Made by a program: the position numbers and the translations under genes
Virus record (IMG/VR): IMGVR_UViG_3300028920_000059
Coordinates: 1-64,000 of that record
Source of the DNA: a virus
Strand: one strand, 5' to 3'
Length of the DNA: 64,000 nt
Notes under the pieces: generated by a model
What the model was told of the DNA's origin: nothing
What the model saw: only the letters and a program-made list of their open reading frames with translations
Databases searched by the model: none
Shown here: piece after piece, positions 56,445-64,000 of the stretch
How the letters are laid out: the number at the start of each line of letters is the position of its first letter
How positions within the stretch are numbered: the first letter of the stretch is position 1

Positions 56445-56482
56445 AGCTCTCCCCCTAAATAGGAAGTAAAACCAACAATCTC

Positions 56483-56548
56483 TCGACAGCTTCAACCGCC
56501 CCACTATACTTAGCGAACATATAGTTCGCTAAATCAACAGAGGCGGTT
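56483..56548 (+). promoter_or_regulatory. Promoter and nested palindromes before terminase genes
   Basis: TCGACA (56483-56488), 16 bases, TATACT (56505-56510) form a sigma70-like promoter. The palindrome TTAGCGAAC-ATATA-GTTCGCTAA (56510-56532) begins at the last base of the -10, so it covers the start point. A second pair, AACCGCC (56494-56500) with GGCGGTT (56542-56548), encloses it. Likely an operator for late/packaging genes, or a processing site. Confidence 0.6.
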
Positions 56549-56550
56549 TT

Positions 56551-57105
56551 ATGACACGCAACTTAGAAGTCAGAAACAAGACTCAAGTAGCACGATACCA
56601 TCGCAAGGCCAAACTAGCGACAAGGCCACCAAGACCACGCCTCCGCAAGCGCCTCAGGCCTGTACGGCGCAAAACCACAGTCATCAATGCAATACCAGGA
56701 ACATACGGCAGTATAACAAAGCTGGCGCAGATACTGCATTGCACTACCGGAACGCTTGTTCATCAACTCAATCAACCAGGCTGGGAATTAGTCAAAGAAG
56801 CGATCCAAGAAGAGGCGCTGAGGGCCAAAGAACAATCCCTGGTCAACATCTACGACATCGCCTCCAACGCGGCCAACCCAGTCGTGCGCCTCAAAGCGAA
56901 TTGTTGGATCGTGGAAAAGACGATCCCAGGCTATGCGCCTACGACCAAGATGAAGGTTGAAGGAGATCCAGATTATCCGATTCGCCATGAGCATCTTCAT
57001 GTGGTGGCTCATCGTGATGTTTTGGATTGCCCTATCGAGGAGCGCAAGCGGGTACTGGCCGAGATGGAAGCTAGAGAGGTAGAGGAGGCGGTTGATGAGA
57101 GTTGA
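56551..57105 (+). CDS. terS: Terminase small subunit, 184 aa
   Basis: The N-terminal 45 residues are very basic (LATRPPRPRLRKRLRPVRRK). AIPGTYGSITKLAQILHCTT and GTLVHQLNQPGW form a helix-turn-helix as in small terminase subunits that recognise the packaging site; VKEAIQEEALRAKEQSLVNI and LKANCWIVEKTIPGY follow in an oligomerisation helix region. It precedes the large subunit. ATG 56551 lies in a GGCGGTTTT-ATG context with no clear SD. Confidence 0.7.
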   Translation: MTRNLEVRNKTQVARYHRKAKLATRPPRPRLRKRLRPVRRKTTVINAIPGTYGSITKLAQILHCTTGTLVHQLNQPGWELVKEAIQEEALRAKEQSLVNIYDIASNAANPVVRLKANCWIVEKTIPGYAPTTKMKVEGDPDYPIRHEHLHVVAHRDVLDCPIEERKRVLAEMEAREVEEAVDES

Positions 57106-57182
57106 GGCATATTGAGGCATAAAAATGCGATTTGATCGAGGATGTCAGGGGTTGATGGGGGATGGTCGGGGGGTGAGCGATA
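57106..57182 (+). other. G-rich gap between terminase genes
   Basis: A direct repeat TTGAGGCAT (57103-57111 and 57113-57121, one base apart) is followed by an A-rich start and a G-rich run with GGGG (57148), GGGGG (57157), GG and GGGGGG (57168), ending eight bases before ATG 57183. May form a G-quadruplex, or be part of a packaging (pac/cos) site. Function inferred from position only. Confidence 0.5.
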
Positions 57183-58679
57183 ATGCCTAATGTTGACGCA
57201 ACTGCCGAGGACCTGAAGTACGTGACTAAGGATGAGCTAGAGGCGTCTATCTGCCAGGACAGCTTCTATGAATTCGTCCAGCGCTTCTGGGATGTTGTCA
57301 TTCCCGAGAAGCCAATCTGGAATTGGCATATCGAAGTCATCTGCGATGAGATGCAAAAGGTTGCCGAGCGGGTGTTTGCAGGATTGCCTAAAGAGAATGA
57401 CCTGCTGATCAACGTCCCGCCTGGTAGTTCAAAGTCAACTGTGTGCTCTATCATGTTCCCGGCGTGGGTCTGGACGCGAGAACCATCCTTCAGCACGATC
57501 TGCGGTTCATACTCCTACACCCTCGCGGTTGAATTGAGTATGAAGTCACGCGATATTATCCAATCCGATAAATACCAGCGCCTCTGGCCAGACGTTCAAT
57601 TGCGCTTTGACGCCAATCGACTCGACCGGTTCCGCAATATTGACAAGGGGATGCGCTTCACTACTTCAACCGGTGGCACGGTGACGGGATTCCACGGACA
57701 CTTTCTCATCGTAGACGATCCGCTCAACCCGCAAGAGGCTGTGAGCGATGCCGAGTTGAAGAAGGCGAATGATTGGATCGGGCGCACGTTGTCAACTCGC
57801 AAAGTCGAGAAGTCAATCACGCCAACCATCCTCATCATGCAGCGCCTCCACGAGGATGACCCTTCCCAGAATATGCTGGATAAGGCCGAAGAAGGCAAGA
57901 CGACAGTTCGGCATATCAACCTTCCTGCTGAGTATAGCGAAGTCAACAAGAATGAAGTCAGGCCGCGCAGCTTACGCCGTCGCTATACCCCAGACCCCGA
58001 CAAAGAGGGATGGTTCTTGCTGGATCTACAACGGATGGATCGCAAGGTGCTTGAAGAGGCTGAGGCGCAGTTGCTTGAATATGGTTATGCGGGCCAATTC
58101 TTACAACGCCCCGTGCCTCTCGGCGGTGGTGATTTCGATGTTGACAAGATGTTGATTGGTGAACCGCCGGCATCCGATAATGACTGGGTTCGTAAAGTGC
58201 GCTATTGGGATAAAGCGGGTACCCATGCTGGTGGTTGCTTTACGGTTGGCGTGCTGATGGGACTTGATGTCAATAACTTCACGTGGGTGCTTGACGTTAT
58301 TCGCGTCCAGTTGAATAGCTGGGAGCGAGAGCAGTTGATGAAGCAGACGGCGCGCCTCGATGGGGTTGACGTGCGCATCGGTATTGAGCAAGAAGGCGGA
58401 TCCGGTGGCAAGGAGTCCGCAGAGAGCACGGTTCGCAATATGGTTGGGTTCAATGTTGAACCAGATCGCGTAACCGGATCCAAAGAGGAGCGCGCCCGTC
58501 CCTTCCATACCCAAGTCAACGGTGGGGGTGTTCGGTTAGCTCGGGCTGATTGGAACAAAAAGTACAAGGATGAATTACGGATGTTCCCTAATTCAAAATA
58601 TAAGGATCAAGTTGATGCTTCTTCTGGGGCGTTTTCTATGCTATCTTTGACTAACACGAAAAGAGTAGGAGTCTGGTAA
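57183..58679 (+). CDS. terL: Terminase large subunit, 498 aa
   Basis: LLINVPPGSSKSTVCSIMFP (Walker A near residue 79), FLIVDDPLNPQEAVSDAELK (Walker B near 174), and the C-terminal RNase H-like nuclease with KVRYWDKAGTHAGGCFTVGV, DGVDVRIGIEQEGGSGGKES and FHTQVNGGGVRLARADWNKK (motif acids). It powers DNA translocation into the procapsid and cuts the concatemer. 498 residues is normal. It overlaps the portal start by one base (TAATG). Confidence 0.95.
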   Translation: MPNVDATAEDLKYVTKDELEASICQDSFYEFVQRFWDVVIPEKPIWNWHIEVICDEMQKVAERVFAGLPKENDLLINVPPGSSKSTVCSIMFPAWVWTREPSFSTICGSYSYTLAVELSMKSRDIIQSDKYQRLWPDVQLRFDANRLDRFRNIDKGMRFTTSTGGTVTGFHGHFLIVDDPLNPQEAVSDAELKKANDWIGRTLSTRKVEKSITPTILIMQRLHEDDPSQNMLDKAEEGKTTVRHINLPAEYSEVNKNEVRPRSLRRRYTPDPDKEGWFLLDLQRMDRKVLEEAEAQLLEYGYAGQFLQRPVPLGGGDFDVDKMLIGEPPASDNDWVRKVRYWDKAGTHAGGCFTVGVLMGLDVNNFTWVLDVIRVQLNSWEREQLMKQTARLDGVDVRIGIEQEGGSGGKESAESTVRNMVGFNVEPDRVTGSKEERARPFHTQVNGGGVRLARADWNKKYKDELRMFPNSKYKDQVDASSGAFSMLSLTNTKRVGVW

Positions 58680-60232
58680 TGGCTAAGCGAGTAACCAAGG
58701 GTCAGGTTTTCCGCAATGCGTTGGAAAACACAAGCACTCTTACCCCTCTACAACGAGGGTACGTACGGGAAATGATGGCGTTGAACGCCTCCCTGATGCG
58801 TTCCACCCTCCTCAACAAGCTCATTGATGATCGCCGGGACATCGATCTGGAGTGCGGCTATCCTAAGGAGCTCACCACCTCGCAGTACAAACTGCTTTAC
58901 GATCGGGAGGGTATTGCCACTCGCGTCGTGTCCCTGTTCCCTGAGGAGTCGTGGGTAGTGGACCCAAAGGTGGTAGAGAACGAGGATACCGAGGAAAGCG
59001 CATTCGAAAAGGCGTTCAACGAGCTAGAGGAAAAGAAGCAGCTCTGGGCCTACTTGGCTAAGGCAGATGAAATTAGTGGCATCGGTTGCTACGGCATCCT
59101 CCTGCTGGGCCTTGATGATGGTAAGGACCTCAAGGAACCGGTGGATGGTGTACCCGAGAATGGTGAGCTTCCCACCGAGGGGAAGGCCACCGAGCATAAG
59201 CTCCTCTACCTACGGGCCTTCGATGAGTCCTTGGTCAATATCAAGGCCACCGAGAAAGACCCCACCAACCCCCGCTTCGGCTTCCCTACCATGTACAGCG
59301 TGAAATTTGAGTCAGTCACCAAGACGCGCACCGATACCGGAGAGATCACGCCAGCAAGCGGCCGGGAGCAACTGGTCCACTGGACGCGGATTATCCACCT
59401 CGCCGATAATCGCAAGGCAAGCGAGGTGTATGGCGTTCCTCGCATGCAGACCCTCTTCAACCGCCTCTACGATATTCGCAAGATCGCCGGTGGTTCTGGT
59501 GAGATGTTCTGGAAGGGCGGCTTCCCTGGCTATTCGTTTGAGATGGATCCCAACGCCAGGGCGCTCACTACTACCGAGAAGGAAACGCTGCAGGATGAAA
59601 CCGCTGCCTACGCCAACGGGCTGCAGCGGTACATCCGCCTCCAAGGCATCACCGTCAATACCTTGGAGCCACAGGTTGCGGATCCTACTGCGCACATTGA
59701 CGTCAACCTGAACCTTATCGCTATCGCCCTAGGCGTACCCAAGCGGGTGTTCATGGGATCGGAGCAAGCGAAGCTGGCCTCCAGCCAGGACTCCAAGAAC
59801 TGGAACAAGCGTGTTGCTCGGCGCCAAAACAAGTACCTCACCCCCTACGTTATCAAGCCCCTTATCGATAGGCTCATGGCTGCGGGTGTGCTTCCGTTGG
59901 TGGTGGAGTATGAAATCCAGTGGCCGGATCTGGACGCCCCGTCCGAGAAGGATAAGGCCGACGTGCTGGATGTGATGACTCAGGCGCTGGCCAAGTACGT
60001 GGGCGGCAACGTAGATATGCTGATCCCGCCCGAGCAGTACCTGGAGATGTTCGCCGGTCTCACCAAGGACCAGATCGAAACTATCATGGACGCCGCAGCA
60101 GAACGGGAGAAAGATCTGGAAGTTGATGAAGAGAAGCGCCGGGTGGAAGAGGCCGCACGCATCGAAGAGGAGAAGCGCCCAGCCAAGCAGCGGCGCCTTG
60201 AAGATCAACTCAAAGAGGATGAGAAAGAATGA
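58679..60232 (+). CDS. Portal protein (DUF1073 type), 517 aa
   Basis: DLECGYPKELTTSQYKLLYD, REGIATRVVSLFPEESWVVD and LAKADEISGIGCYGILLLGL are the DUF1073 portal pattern, with QLVHWTRIIHLADNRKASEV and YGVPRMQTLFNRLYDIRKI in the middle and MGSEQAKLASSQDSKNWNKR near 365. It ends in an acidic, lysine-rich helix (EEKRRVEEAARIEEEKRPAK) as in other portals. It forms the dodecameric DNA entry channel. 517 residues fits the family. Confidence 0.85.
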   Translation: MAKRVTKGQVFRNALENTSTLTPLQRGYVREMMALNASLMRSTLLNKLIDDRRDIDLECGYPKELTTSQYKLLYDREGIATRVVSLFPEESWVVDPKVVENEDTEESAFEKAFNELEEKKQLWAYLAKADEISGIGCYGILLLGLDDGKDLKEPVDGVPENGELPTEGKATEHKLLYLRAFDESLVNIKATEKDPTNPRFGFPTMYSVKFESVTKTRTDTGEITPASGREQLVHWTRIIHLADNRKASEVYGVPRMQTLFNRLYDIRKIAGGSGEMFWKGGFPGYSFEMDPNARALTTTEKETLQDETAAYANGLQRYIRLQGITVNTLEPQVADPTAHIDVNLNLIAIALGVPKRVFMGSEQAKLASSQDSKNWNKRVARRQNKYLTPYVIKPLIDRLMAAGVLPLVVEYEIQWPDLDAPSEKDKADVLDVMTQALAKYVGGNVDMLIPPEQYLEMFAGLTKDQIETIMDAAAEREKDLEVDEEKRRVEEAARIEEEKRPAKQRRLEDQLKEDEKE

Positions 60233-60498
60233 CCAGAATCAAGCACCTGGTCGTCGGTAAACGAGCCTACCCAACCAACGGTAGCTTCCCTGTTCGTGCG
60301 GGTGAATATGGGATCCACCCATTGAACGATCAGTGGTATGCGCGCACCCCGAACGGCTACTTAGGCTGTCTCTCCGAGCACGAAGTCATCGAGCACGAGG
60401 ATGGGACGATCACCGTCAACCCATCAATCTTGGTAGCTGACGAGAAGCGAACGCTCTGGCATGGGTATCTTGAAAAAGGCATCTGGAGGGAGTGTTGA
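60229..60498 (+). CDS. DUF6527-like small protein, 89 aa
   Basis: ATG 60229 overlaps the portal stop by ATGA. HEDGTITVNPSILVADEKRT, then LWHGYLEKGIWREC is the DUF6527 core (DGTIxxxPSI, WHGYLxxGxW). Stand-alone members occur in phages and in systems with ubiquitin-like or nucleotide-signalling proteins, without a known activity. Between portal and gpF-like genes it may be a virion-linked accessory. Confidence 0.65.
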   Translation: MTRIKHLVVGKRAYPTNGSFPVRAGEYGIHPLNDQWYARTPNGYLGCLSEHEVIEHEDGTITVNPSILVADEKRTLWHGYLEKGIWREC

Positions 60499-61562
60499 TG
60501 CTCGACCCCACGCGTACGACGACATTGCGCAAGCAGTATTCAGCAGATATGAAGCGCCGATTTGAAACCGTGCGTAGGGCAACGGTGCGGACAATATATG
60601 ATCTCGATGCTTTGGGCCTCGATGAATCCAAACCACCCGTATTCAATAACCTGATCACCAACGTCAACTTGCCAGAGAGACAAGCCTGGCGCTTTCAAAC
60701 GAATGCGCAAAAGCTGGATTCATTCAATAAGTGGTTCAGCTCCCAAGTTGATCAGGAAATCCTCACGACTAACGTCAAAGGTGATCCATGGACGGCCAAG
60801 TGGGTTGAATCCGCATACAAGAAGGGATCCATACGGGCATATACAGACGCTCACCCCGAGACACTAGCGCCTACGGGTGAATTCTATCTCGGATCGCGTG
60901 CCCAGTTCCTTGAGTCGGCGTTTGCCCGCCCAGAGCGAGTCAGCAAGCTCAAGTTCCTCTATACCCGCAGCTACGAGGACCTGAAAGGCATCACGAGCGC
61001 AATGGGCCAGCAGGTGAGCAGGGTGATGGCCAACGGTATAGCCCAAGGCCAAGGACCCGCCACCATTGCGCGAGAACTTAGCCAAACCATCGATGGAATT
61101 ACTCGGCAGCGCGCATTGGTCATGGCTCGGACGGAAATAATCGCAGCACACGCCGAGGGCCAACTCGACTCGTTCAAGGAGATGAACATCGAGAAGGTGG
61201 GCGTGATGGCCGAGTGGAGCACGGCTGCAGACGAGCGTGTATGCCCACTTTGCGATGAGCTAGATGGTACAGTCATGACGGTAGAAGAAGCGAGAGGGCT
61301 AATCCCTCGGCATCCTAACTGCCGTTGCGCGTGGATCCCCGCCAACGTTGGCGAGAAGCGAGAGCGGGAGCGCCGATTCTGGTCAAAGCGAGAGAAGCAG
61401 CAGCGTATCGACCGGTCGTTGAAGAAGGAGCTACCCAAGCGTACCCGTGCGGGTGACCGCGTGCCTCAGACTGTCAAAGAAGCCAAGAGCCGGTCCACTT
61501 GGGCTGGCAAGAATGTAGAACCCAAGCCACCCCCACTACCCAGTGAAAGGCATCTGTCATGA
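60498..61562 (+). CDS. Mu gpF-like head morphogenesis protein, 354 aa
   Basis: ATG 60498 has GGAGGG seven bases before it and shares a base with the previous stop; a GTG at 60492 is in frame. The C-terminal half is the gpF domain: MARTEIIAAHAEGQLDSFKE, then ADERVCPLCDELDGTVMTVE and IPRHPNCRCAWIPANVG, with the C-P-L-C and C-R-C residues that probably bind zinc. It is injected or joins the portal at the procapsid stage. Ends in a basic, glutamate-rich tail (REREKKxxR-type). Confidence 0.9.
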   Translation: MLDPTRTTTLRKQYSADMKRRFETVRRATVRTIYDLDALGLDESKPPVFNNLITNVNLPERQAWRFQTNAQKLDSFNKWFSSQVDQEILTTNVKGDPWTAKWVESAYKKGSIRAYTDAHPETLAPTGEFYLGSRAQFLESAFARPERVSKLKFLYTRSYEDLKGITSAMGQQVSRVMANGIAQGQGPATIARELSQTIDGITRQRALVMARTEIIAAHAEGQLDSFKEMNIEKVGVMAEWSTAADERVCPLCDELDGTVMTVEEARGLIPRHPNCRCAWIPANVGEKRERERRFWSKREKQQRIDRSLKKELPKRTRAGDRVPQTVKEAKSRSTWAGKNVEPKPPPLPSERHLS

Positions 61563-61951
61563 CCAAGAAGAAAGAGTCCCTATCCAGTACCCAGCGGCTT
61601 TCCCTGGAATCCACCAAGCGCAATTGGCTACTCCTGTGTCAGCAGTATGCGGCCATGGGACAACTCCTGGCTCTCATGGGCAAGGCTCTGTCGCATCCGT
61701 TGTTCAACAAATCGATGTGCCCCGAGGTGTTCAATCGCATCTTGGACCAGTACCAGGAAATCGGGGAGCAGATGAAGGTGACCGGCACCGACCTGGACAG
61801 CATTGGTGGCGAACCGGTGCACAACGACCTATCCCTCCCCAAGCCCAAGATCGCCCAACGCCCGACGGTGACGAAGGAAAAGGTTGACAAACCTAGCGAG
61901 GCCGATACACGCCCTCATTCCAAGCCCAAGGTGAAGAACACGGATGACTAA
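61559..61951 (+). CDS. Hypothetical protein, 130 aa
   Basis: ATG 61559 overlaps the gpF stop by ATGA. KESLSSTQRLSLESTKRNWL and LCQQYAAMGQLLALMGKALS give a helical N-terminus, followed by a lysine- and proline-rich disordered tail. Probably a head-assembly accessory. Not recognised. Confidence 0.55.
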   Translation: MTKKKESLSSTQRLSLESTKRNWLLLCQQYAAMGQLLALMGKALSHPLFNKSMCPEVFNRILDQYQEIGEQMKVTGTDLDSIGGEPVHNDLSLPKPKIAQRPTVTKEKVDKPSEADTRPHSKPKVKNTDD

Positions 61952-62144
61952 CCCAGAGCAACAGCAGCTGGAACACCGCAGGTGGGTTGATGCCCTCCTG
62001 GTGAGCGCACAGAATCGCGGTTGGTTCGGAACAATATCTATTGAGATCAAACGCGGTAAGATTGACCTAGTACGCCAGGAGCAAACGTTGAAGCCACCAG
62101 GTCATCCGGGGCACGCTACCGGGGCAGACAAACCTATTTCTTGA
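61944..62144 (+). CDS. Small protein, 66 aa
   Basis: Starts inside the end of the previous gene (overlap 8 bases). HRRWVDALLVSAQNRGWFGT, then ISIEIKRGKIDLVRQEQTL is a phage small-protein pattern (W-x-D-x-x-L-x-x-x-x-x-R-x-W-F-G-T). The C-terminal tail is polar. Not recognised as to function. Confidence 0.55.
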   Translation: MTNPEQQQLEHRRWVDALLVSAQNRGWFGTISIEIKRGKIDLVRQEQTLKPPGHPGHATGADKPIS

Positions 62145-62153
62145 ATTTCTATC

Positions 62154-62181
62154 TTTACAGAAATCACTTCACTAGTATAAA
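62154..62181 (+). promoter_or_regulatory. Sigma70-like promoter before the DUF2213 gene
   Basis: TTTACA (62154-62159), 16 bases, TATAAA (62176-62181). Same -35 and spacer length as the promoters at 32549 and 51832. A terminator lies only about 40 bases further on. Confidence 0.65.
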
Positions 62182-62223
62182 TACGGTTGTCAAAGAGGAT
62201 GTAGGACTCCACCGAGACAGGAA

Positions 62224-62264
62224 AAGGGGCCACTCCAACAAGGAGTGGTCCCTTTCTTTTTTTG
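62224..62264 (+). terminator. Strong intrinsic terminator with T-run
   Basis: GGGGCCACTCC (62227-62237) pairs with GGAGTGGTCCC (62242-62252), one G-T pair, five-base loop AACAA, then CTTTCTTTTTTT. Together with the promoter at 62154 it encloses a transcript of about 75 bases. The downstream gene starts only 13 bases after the T-run. Confidence 0.85.
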
Positions 62265-62276
62265 TAGGAGCAACGC

Positions 62277-63782
62277 TTGAACACTCGCCCATCCCCCAAG
62301 TTGGTGACCAACGAGACAGCAACCCTGGAATCGACCTTCCAGCGTCTGACGTTCAACCTCAAGGCCGAAAAAGCTTCCGTCCGCCACGACAACATGCAGG
62401 GGCGGGATTTTCTCGTGGTGCCGGCGGTCATGATGACCGAGGGTGTGCACCGCGGCAGCGCCGGCCCCCTCTACTACCCTGCCGAAGAGCTTGCCCGCTC
62501 CGCCGAGGTGTGGAACAGCAAGCCGGTCGTTGTGTACCACCCCGAGCGCAACGGCGCCCCCATCTCCGCCAACGACCCCGACATCCTCACCAAGTACAAG
62601 GTCGGTGAGCTGCTCAAGACCCGGTGGGAAGACAACAAACTGAAAACCGAGTGCTGGCTGGAGGAAAGCCGGATCCGGGACGTGGATGATCGGGTTCTCA
62701 ACGCCCTGGATGAAGGCACGATCATGGAAGTGTCCACCGGGCTTCTTGTCGATCAGGACACTACCAGCGGCGAGTGGAACGGTGAGGCCTACGACGGCAT
62801 CGCCCGCAACCACCGCCCCGACCACTTCGCCCTGCTCCCCGACAAGGAAGGCGCCTGCAGCGTCGCCGACGGAGCGGGCCTGCTGCGCAACGCCCTATCT
62901 ACCCTCAACGAGAACGGGCCTGAAGCCCGCTGGGCCGCCCATGCTGCTGTCCTGCTCAACGAACTCAGCCATAGTGAAATTTGGCAAAAGCTCAACGCCA
63001 AGATTTCTGACGAGGCTTGGGTGGAGCAGGTGTACGACGAGTTTTTCGTGTACCACCAGAATGACAAGCTTTGGTATCAGATGTACACCATCAAAGACGA
63101 CGACGAAATCACCCTCGATGGCGTCCGCCAGGAGGCTACTGAAGTCCGGTACTGGAAACTGCCGGACGGAACCATGGTGGGGAATACGGCCCCCGCCAAC
63201 CTCACCAACAATTCCGTGAAGGAGAATACCATGGACCGAGACGAAGTCATCGCCGGCATCATCGGCAACGACAAGCTCCCGTGGAGCGAGGAACAACGCG
63301 AGGTGCTCAACGGCATGACCGACGATCAGCTCAAGTTCCTGGCGGCCAACGGCGAGGAGCCCGAGACCCCGGAGCCCGAGACCCCGGAGCCGGAGCCGGA
63401 GCCCGAGACCCCGGCCGAGGAGAAGCCCACCGACAACCAGTCGGTCGAAGAGTTCATCGCCAACGCCCCCGAGGGCATCCGCGATATGCTCACCGCTGGC
63501 CTGACCGCGCACAATGCGGAGAAGAACGGGCTGGTGGGGAAGGTGCTGGCCAACAAGCGCAACACCTTCACCAAGGAGCAGCTCAACGAGAAGGGCCTGG
63601 ACGAGCTGAAGGCCCTCGCGGTCCTCGCTACCGACCCGGAGCCGGAGACCCCGGTCGGATCGCCGCGCAAGATCCTCAACTTCGCCGGGCAGGCTGAGCC
63701 GGCCAAGCCGGTGGTCAACGCCGGCGAGGAAGAGCCGCTGTCGACGCCCTGCGTCGTGAACCAGGAGACCGAAGACAAGTAA
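62277..63782 (+). CDS. DUF2213 head maturation protease/scaffold, 501 aa
   Basis: TTG 62277 follows TAGGAG at six bases. Residues about 30-240 match DUF2213: GRDFLVVPAVMMTEGVHRGS, LYYPAEELARSAEVWNSKPV, VVYHPERNGAPISANDPDIL, GTIMEVSTGLLVDQDTTSGE and NHRPDHFALLPDKEGACSVA, with serine and histidine candidates for a prohead protease. The remainder (about 330-500) is helical and acidic, with a PETPEPE repeat near 385, like a scaffold. Genes of this type precede the major capsid gene. Confidence 0.85.
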   Translation: MNTRPSPKLVTNETATLESTFQRLTFNLKAEKASVRHDNMQGRDFLVVPAVMMTEGVHRGSAGPLYYPAEELARSAEVWNSKPVVVYHPERNGAPISANDPDILTKYKVGELLKTRWEDNKLKTECWLEESRIRDVDDRVLNALDEGTIMEVSTGLLVDQDTTSGEWNGEAYDGIARNHRPDHFALLPDKEGACSVADGAGLLRNALSTLNENGPEARWAAHAAVLLNELSHSEIWQKLNAKISDEAWVEQVYDEFFVYHQNDKLWYQMYTIKDDDEITLDGVRQEATEVRYWKLPDGTMVGNTAPANLTNNSVKENTMDRDEVIAGIIGNDKLPWSEEQREVLNGMTDDQLKFLAANGEEPETPEPETPEPEPEPETPAEEKPTDNQSVEEFIANAPEGIRDMLTAGLTAHNAEKNGLVGKVLANKRNTFTKEQLNEKGLDELKALAVLATDPEPETPVGSPRKILNFAGQAEPAKPVVNAGEEEPLSTPCVVNQETEDK

Positions 63783-63894
63783 GCCCCACCCGTCCATACC
63801 GGACCATCAAGGGAGACCGTCGTCGTGGCGGCTCCCTTGAGGGGGCGAACAGACATACCAGGGGGCCGGTCCCCCGCAGTCAAGGAGTACAACC
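63783..63894 (+). other. Leader with two hairpins before the decoration gene
   Basis: TCAAGGGAG (63808-63816) pairs with CTCCCTTGA (63833-63841) and encloses CCG/CGG. A second hairpin GGGGG-(loop)-CCCCC lies at 63861-63875. No U-run follows, so they are not classical terminators; they could shield the 5' end of the capsid mRNA. Then AAGGAG before ATG 63895. Confidence 0.5.
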
Positions 63895-64000
63895 ATGAGC
63901 GACGAAAACCAAGTCCACCTTGTTGGTGACTTTCGGCGCGAGGAGGCGAGGGCCGCGAGCACCATCACCCCCGGCATGTTGATCGAAAAGACCAGTGCTG
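63895..64000 (+). CDS. Decoration-like protein, N-terminus only
   Basis: Runs off the right edge; 35 residues are visible. MSDENQVHLVGDFRREEARA, then ASTITPGMLIEKTS is the start of a small head-decoration-type protein that usually lies just before the major capsid gene. SD CAAGGAG at correct spacing. The major capsid gene itself should be just outside the window. Confidence 0.65.
   Translation, partial: MSDENQVHLVGDFRREEARAASTITPGMLIEKTSA

Noticed and set aside
1-64000. Integrase, lysogeny repressor module, anti-CRISPR or toxin-antitoxin set
   Set aside because: No tyrosine or serine recombinase motif, no CI/Cro divergent pair and no recognisable antitoxin were found. The small HTH-like proteins are too weakly supported to call a lysogeny switch.

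Overview
The window is part of a double-stranded DNA tailed-phage genome. A siphovirus is most likely: there is a tail-tube protein, a tail terminator, a frameshifted tail chaperone pair and a tape measure, but no sheath gene. Genes are packed head to tail with ATGA, GTGA or TAATG overlaps, and most starts follow a good AAGGAG-type ribosome binding site. I saw no tRNA, integrase, CRISPR array or insertion sequence. The host cannot be named. A lipoprotein signal and a 3D-domain cell-wall protein suggest a diderm bacterium. The sugar, methyl- and sulfo-transfer genes suggest a host or virion rich in modified glycans.

Layout. (1) About 1-12.5 kb, + strand: a fibre-like protein cut by the window edge, small proteins including a lipoprotein and a holin-like protein, then head-tail connectors, tail terminator, tail tube, chaperones G and G-T, tape measure, and minor tail and adhesin proteins. 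(2) 12.5-21.1 kb, + strand: a 13-gene glycan cassette with four or five glycosyltransferases, three sulfotransferases, three methyltransferases, a radical-SAM/SPASM enzyme and a ParB-like protein. It ends in a large hairpin terminator facing the convergent operon. (3) 21.2-51.8 kb, - strand: replication and recombination. This includes an SbcCD-type nuclease whose ATPase subunit is split into two genes with a UDP-xylose synthase between them, a RuvC-like resolvase, a degenerate pentamer array, a flap exonuclease, many small proteins, a RecA-like recombinase, an odd single-strand binding protein, a UvsY-like protein, clamp and clamp loader, a polymerase split from a UDG-exonuclease fusion, DnaB-like helicase, primase, SNF2 helicase, a sigma-like protein and an amidoligase/cyclotransferase pair. 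(4) 51.9-64 kb, + strand: UDP-glucose dehydrogenase, possible lysis proteins, accessory genes, then terminase small and large subunits, portal, Mu gpF-like protein, DUF2213 protease/scaffold and the start of a decoration protein.

No major capsid gene is visible. The right end (decoration protein) would lead naturally into the left end (connectors) through a capsid gene outside the window, so the map is probably circular or circularly permuted.

How the genes may work together. UDP-glucose dehydrogenase (51.9 kb) and UDP-xylose synthase (22.2 kb) form a complete route from UDP-glucose to UDP-xylose. The 12.5-21.1 kb cassette could use such sugars, plus SAM and PAPS, to build a methylated and sulfated glycan, probably on the virion adhesins encoded just upstream or on the host surface. 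This is the best candidate here for an undescribed system. The second is the (GGTNN)n array at 25.8-26.2 kb, with strict 5-nt phasing broken by single GGCA tetramers, beside the recombination genes. All functions are read from sequence motifs and recall of families; no search was run.
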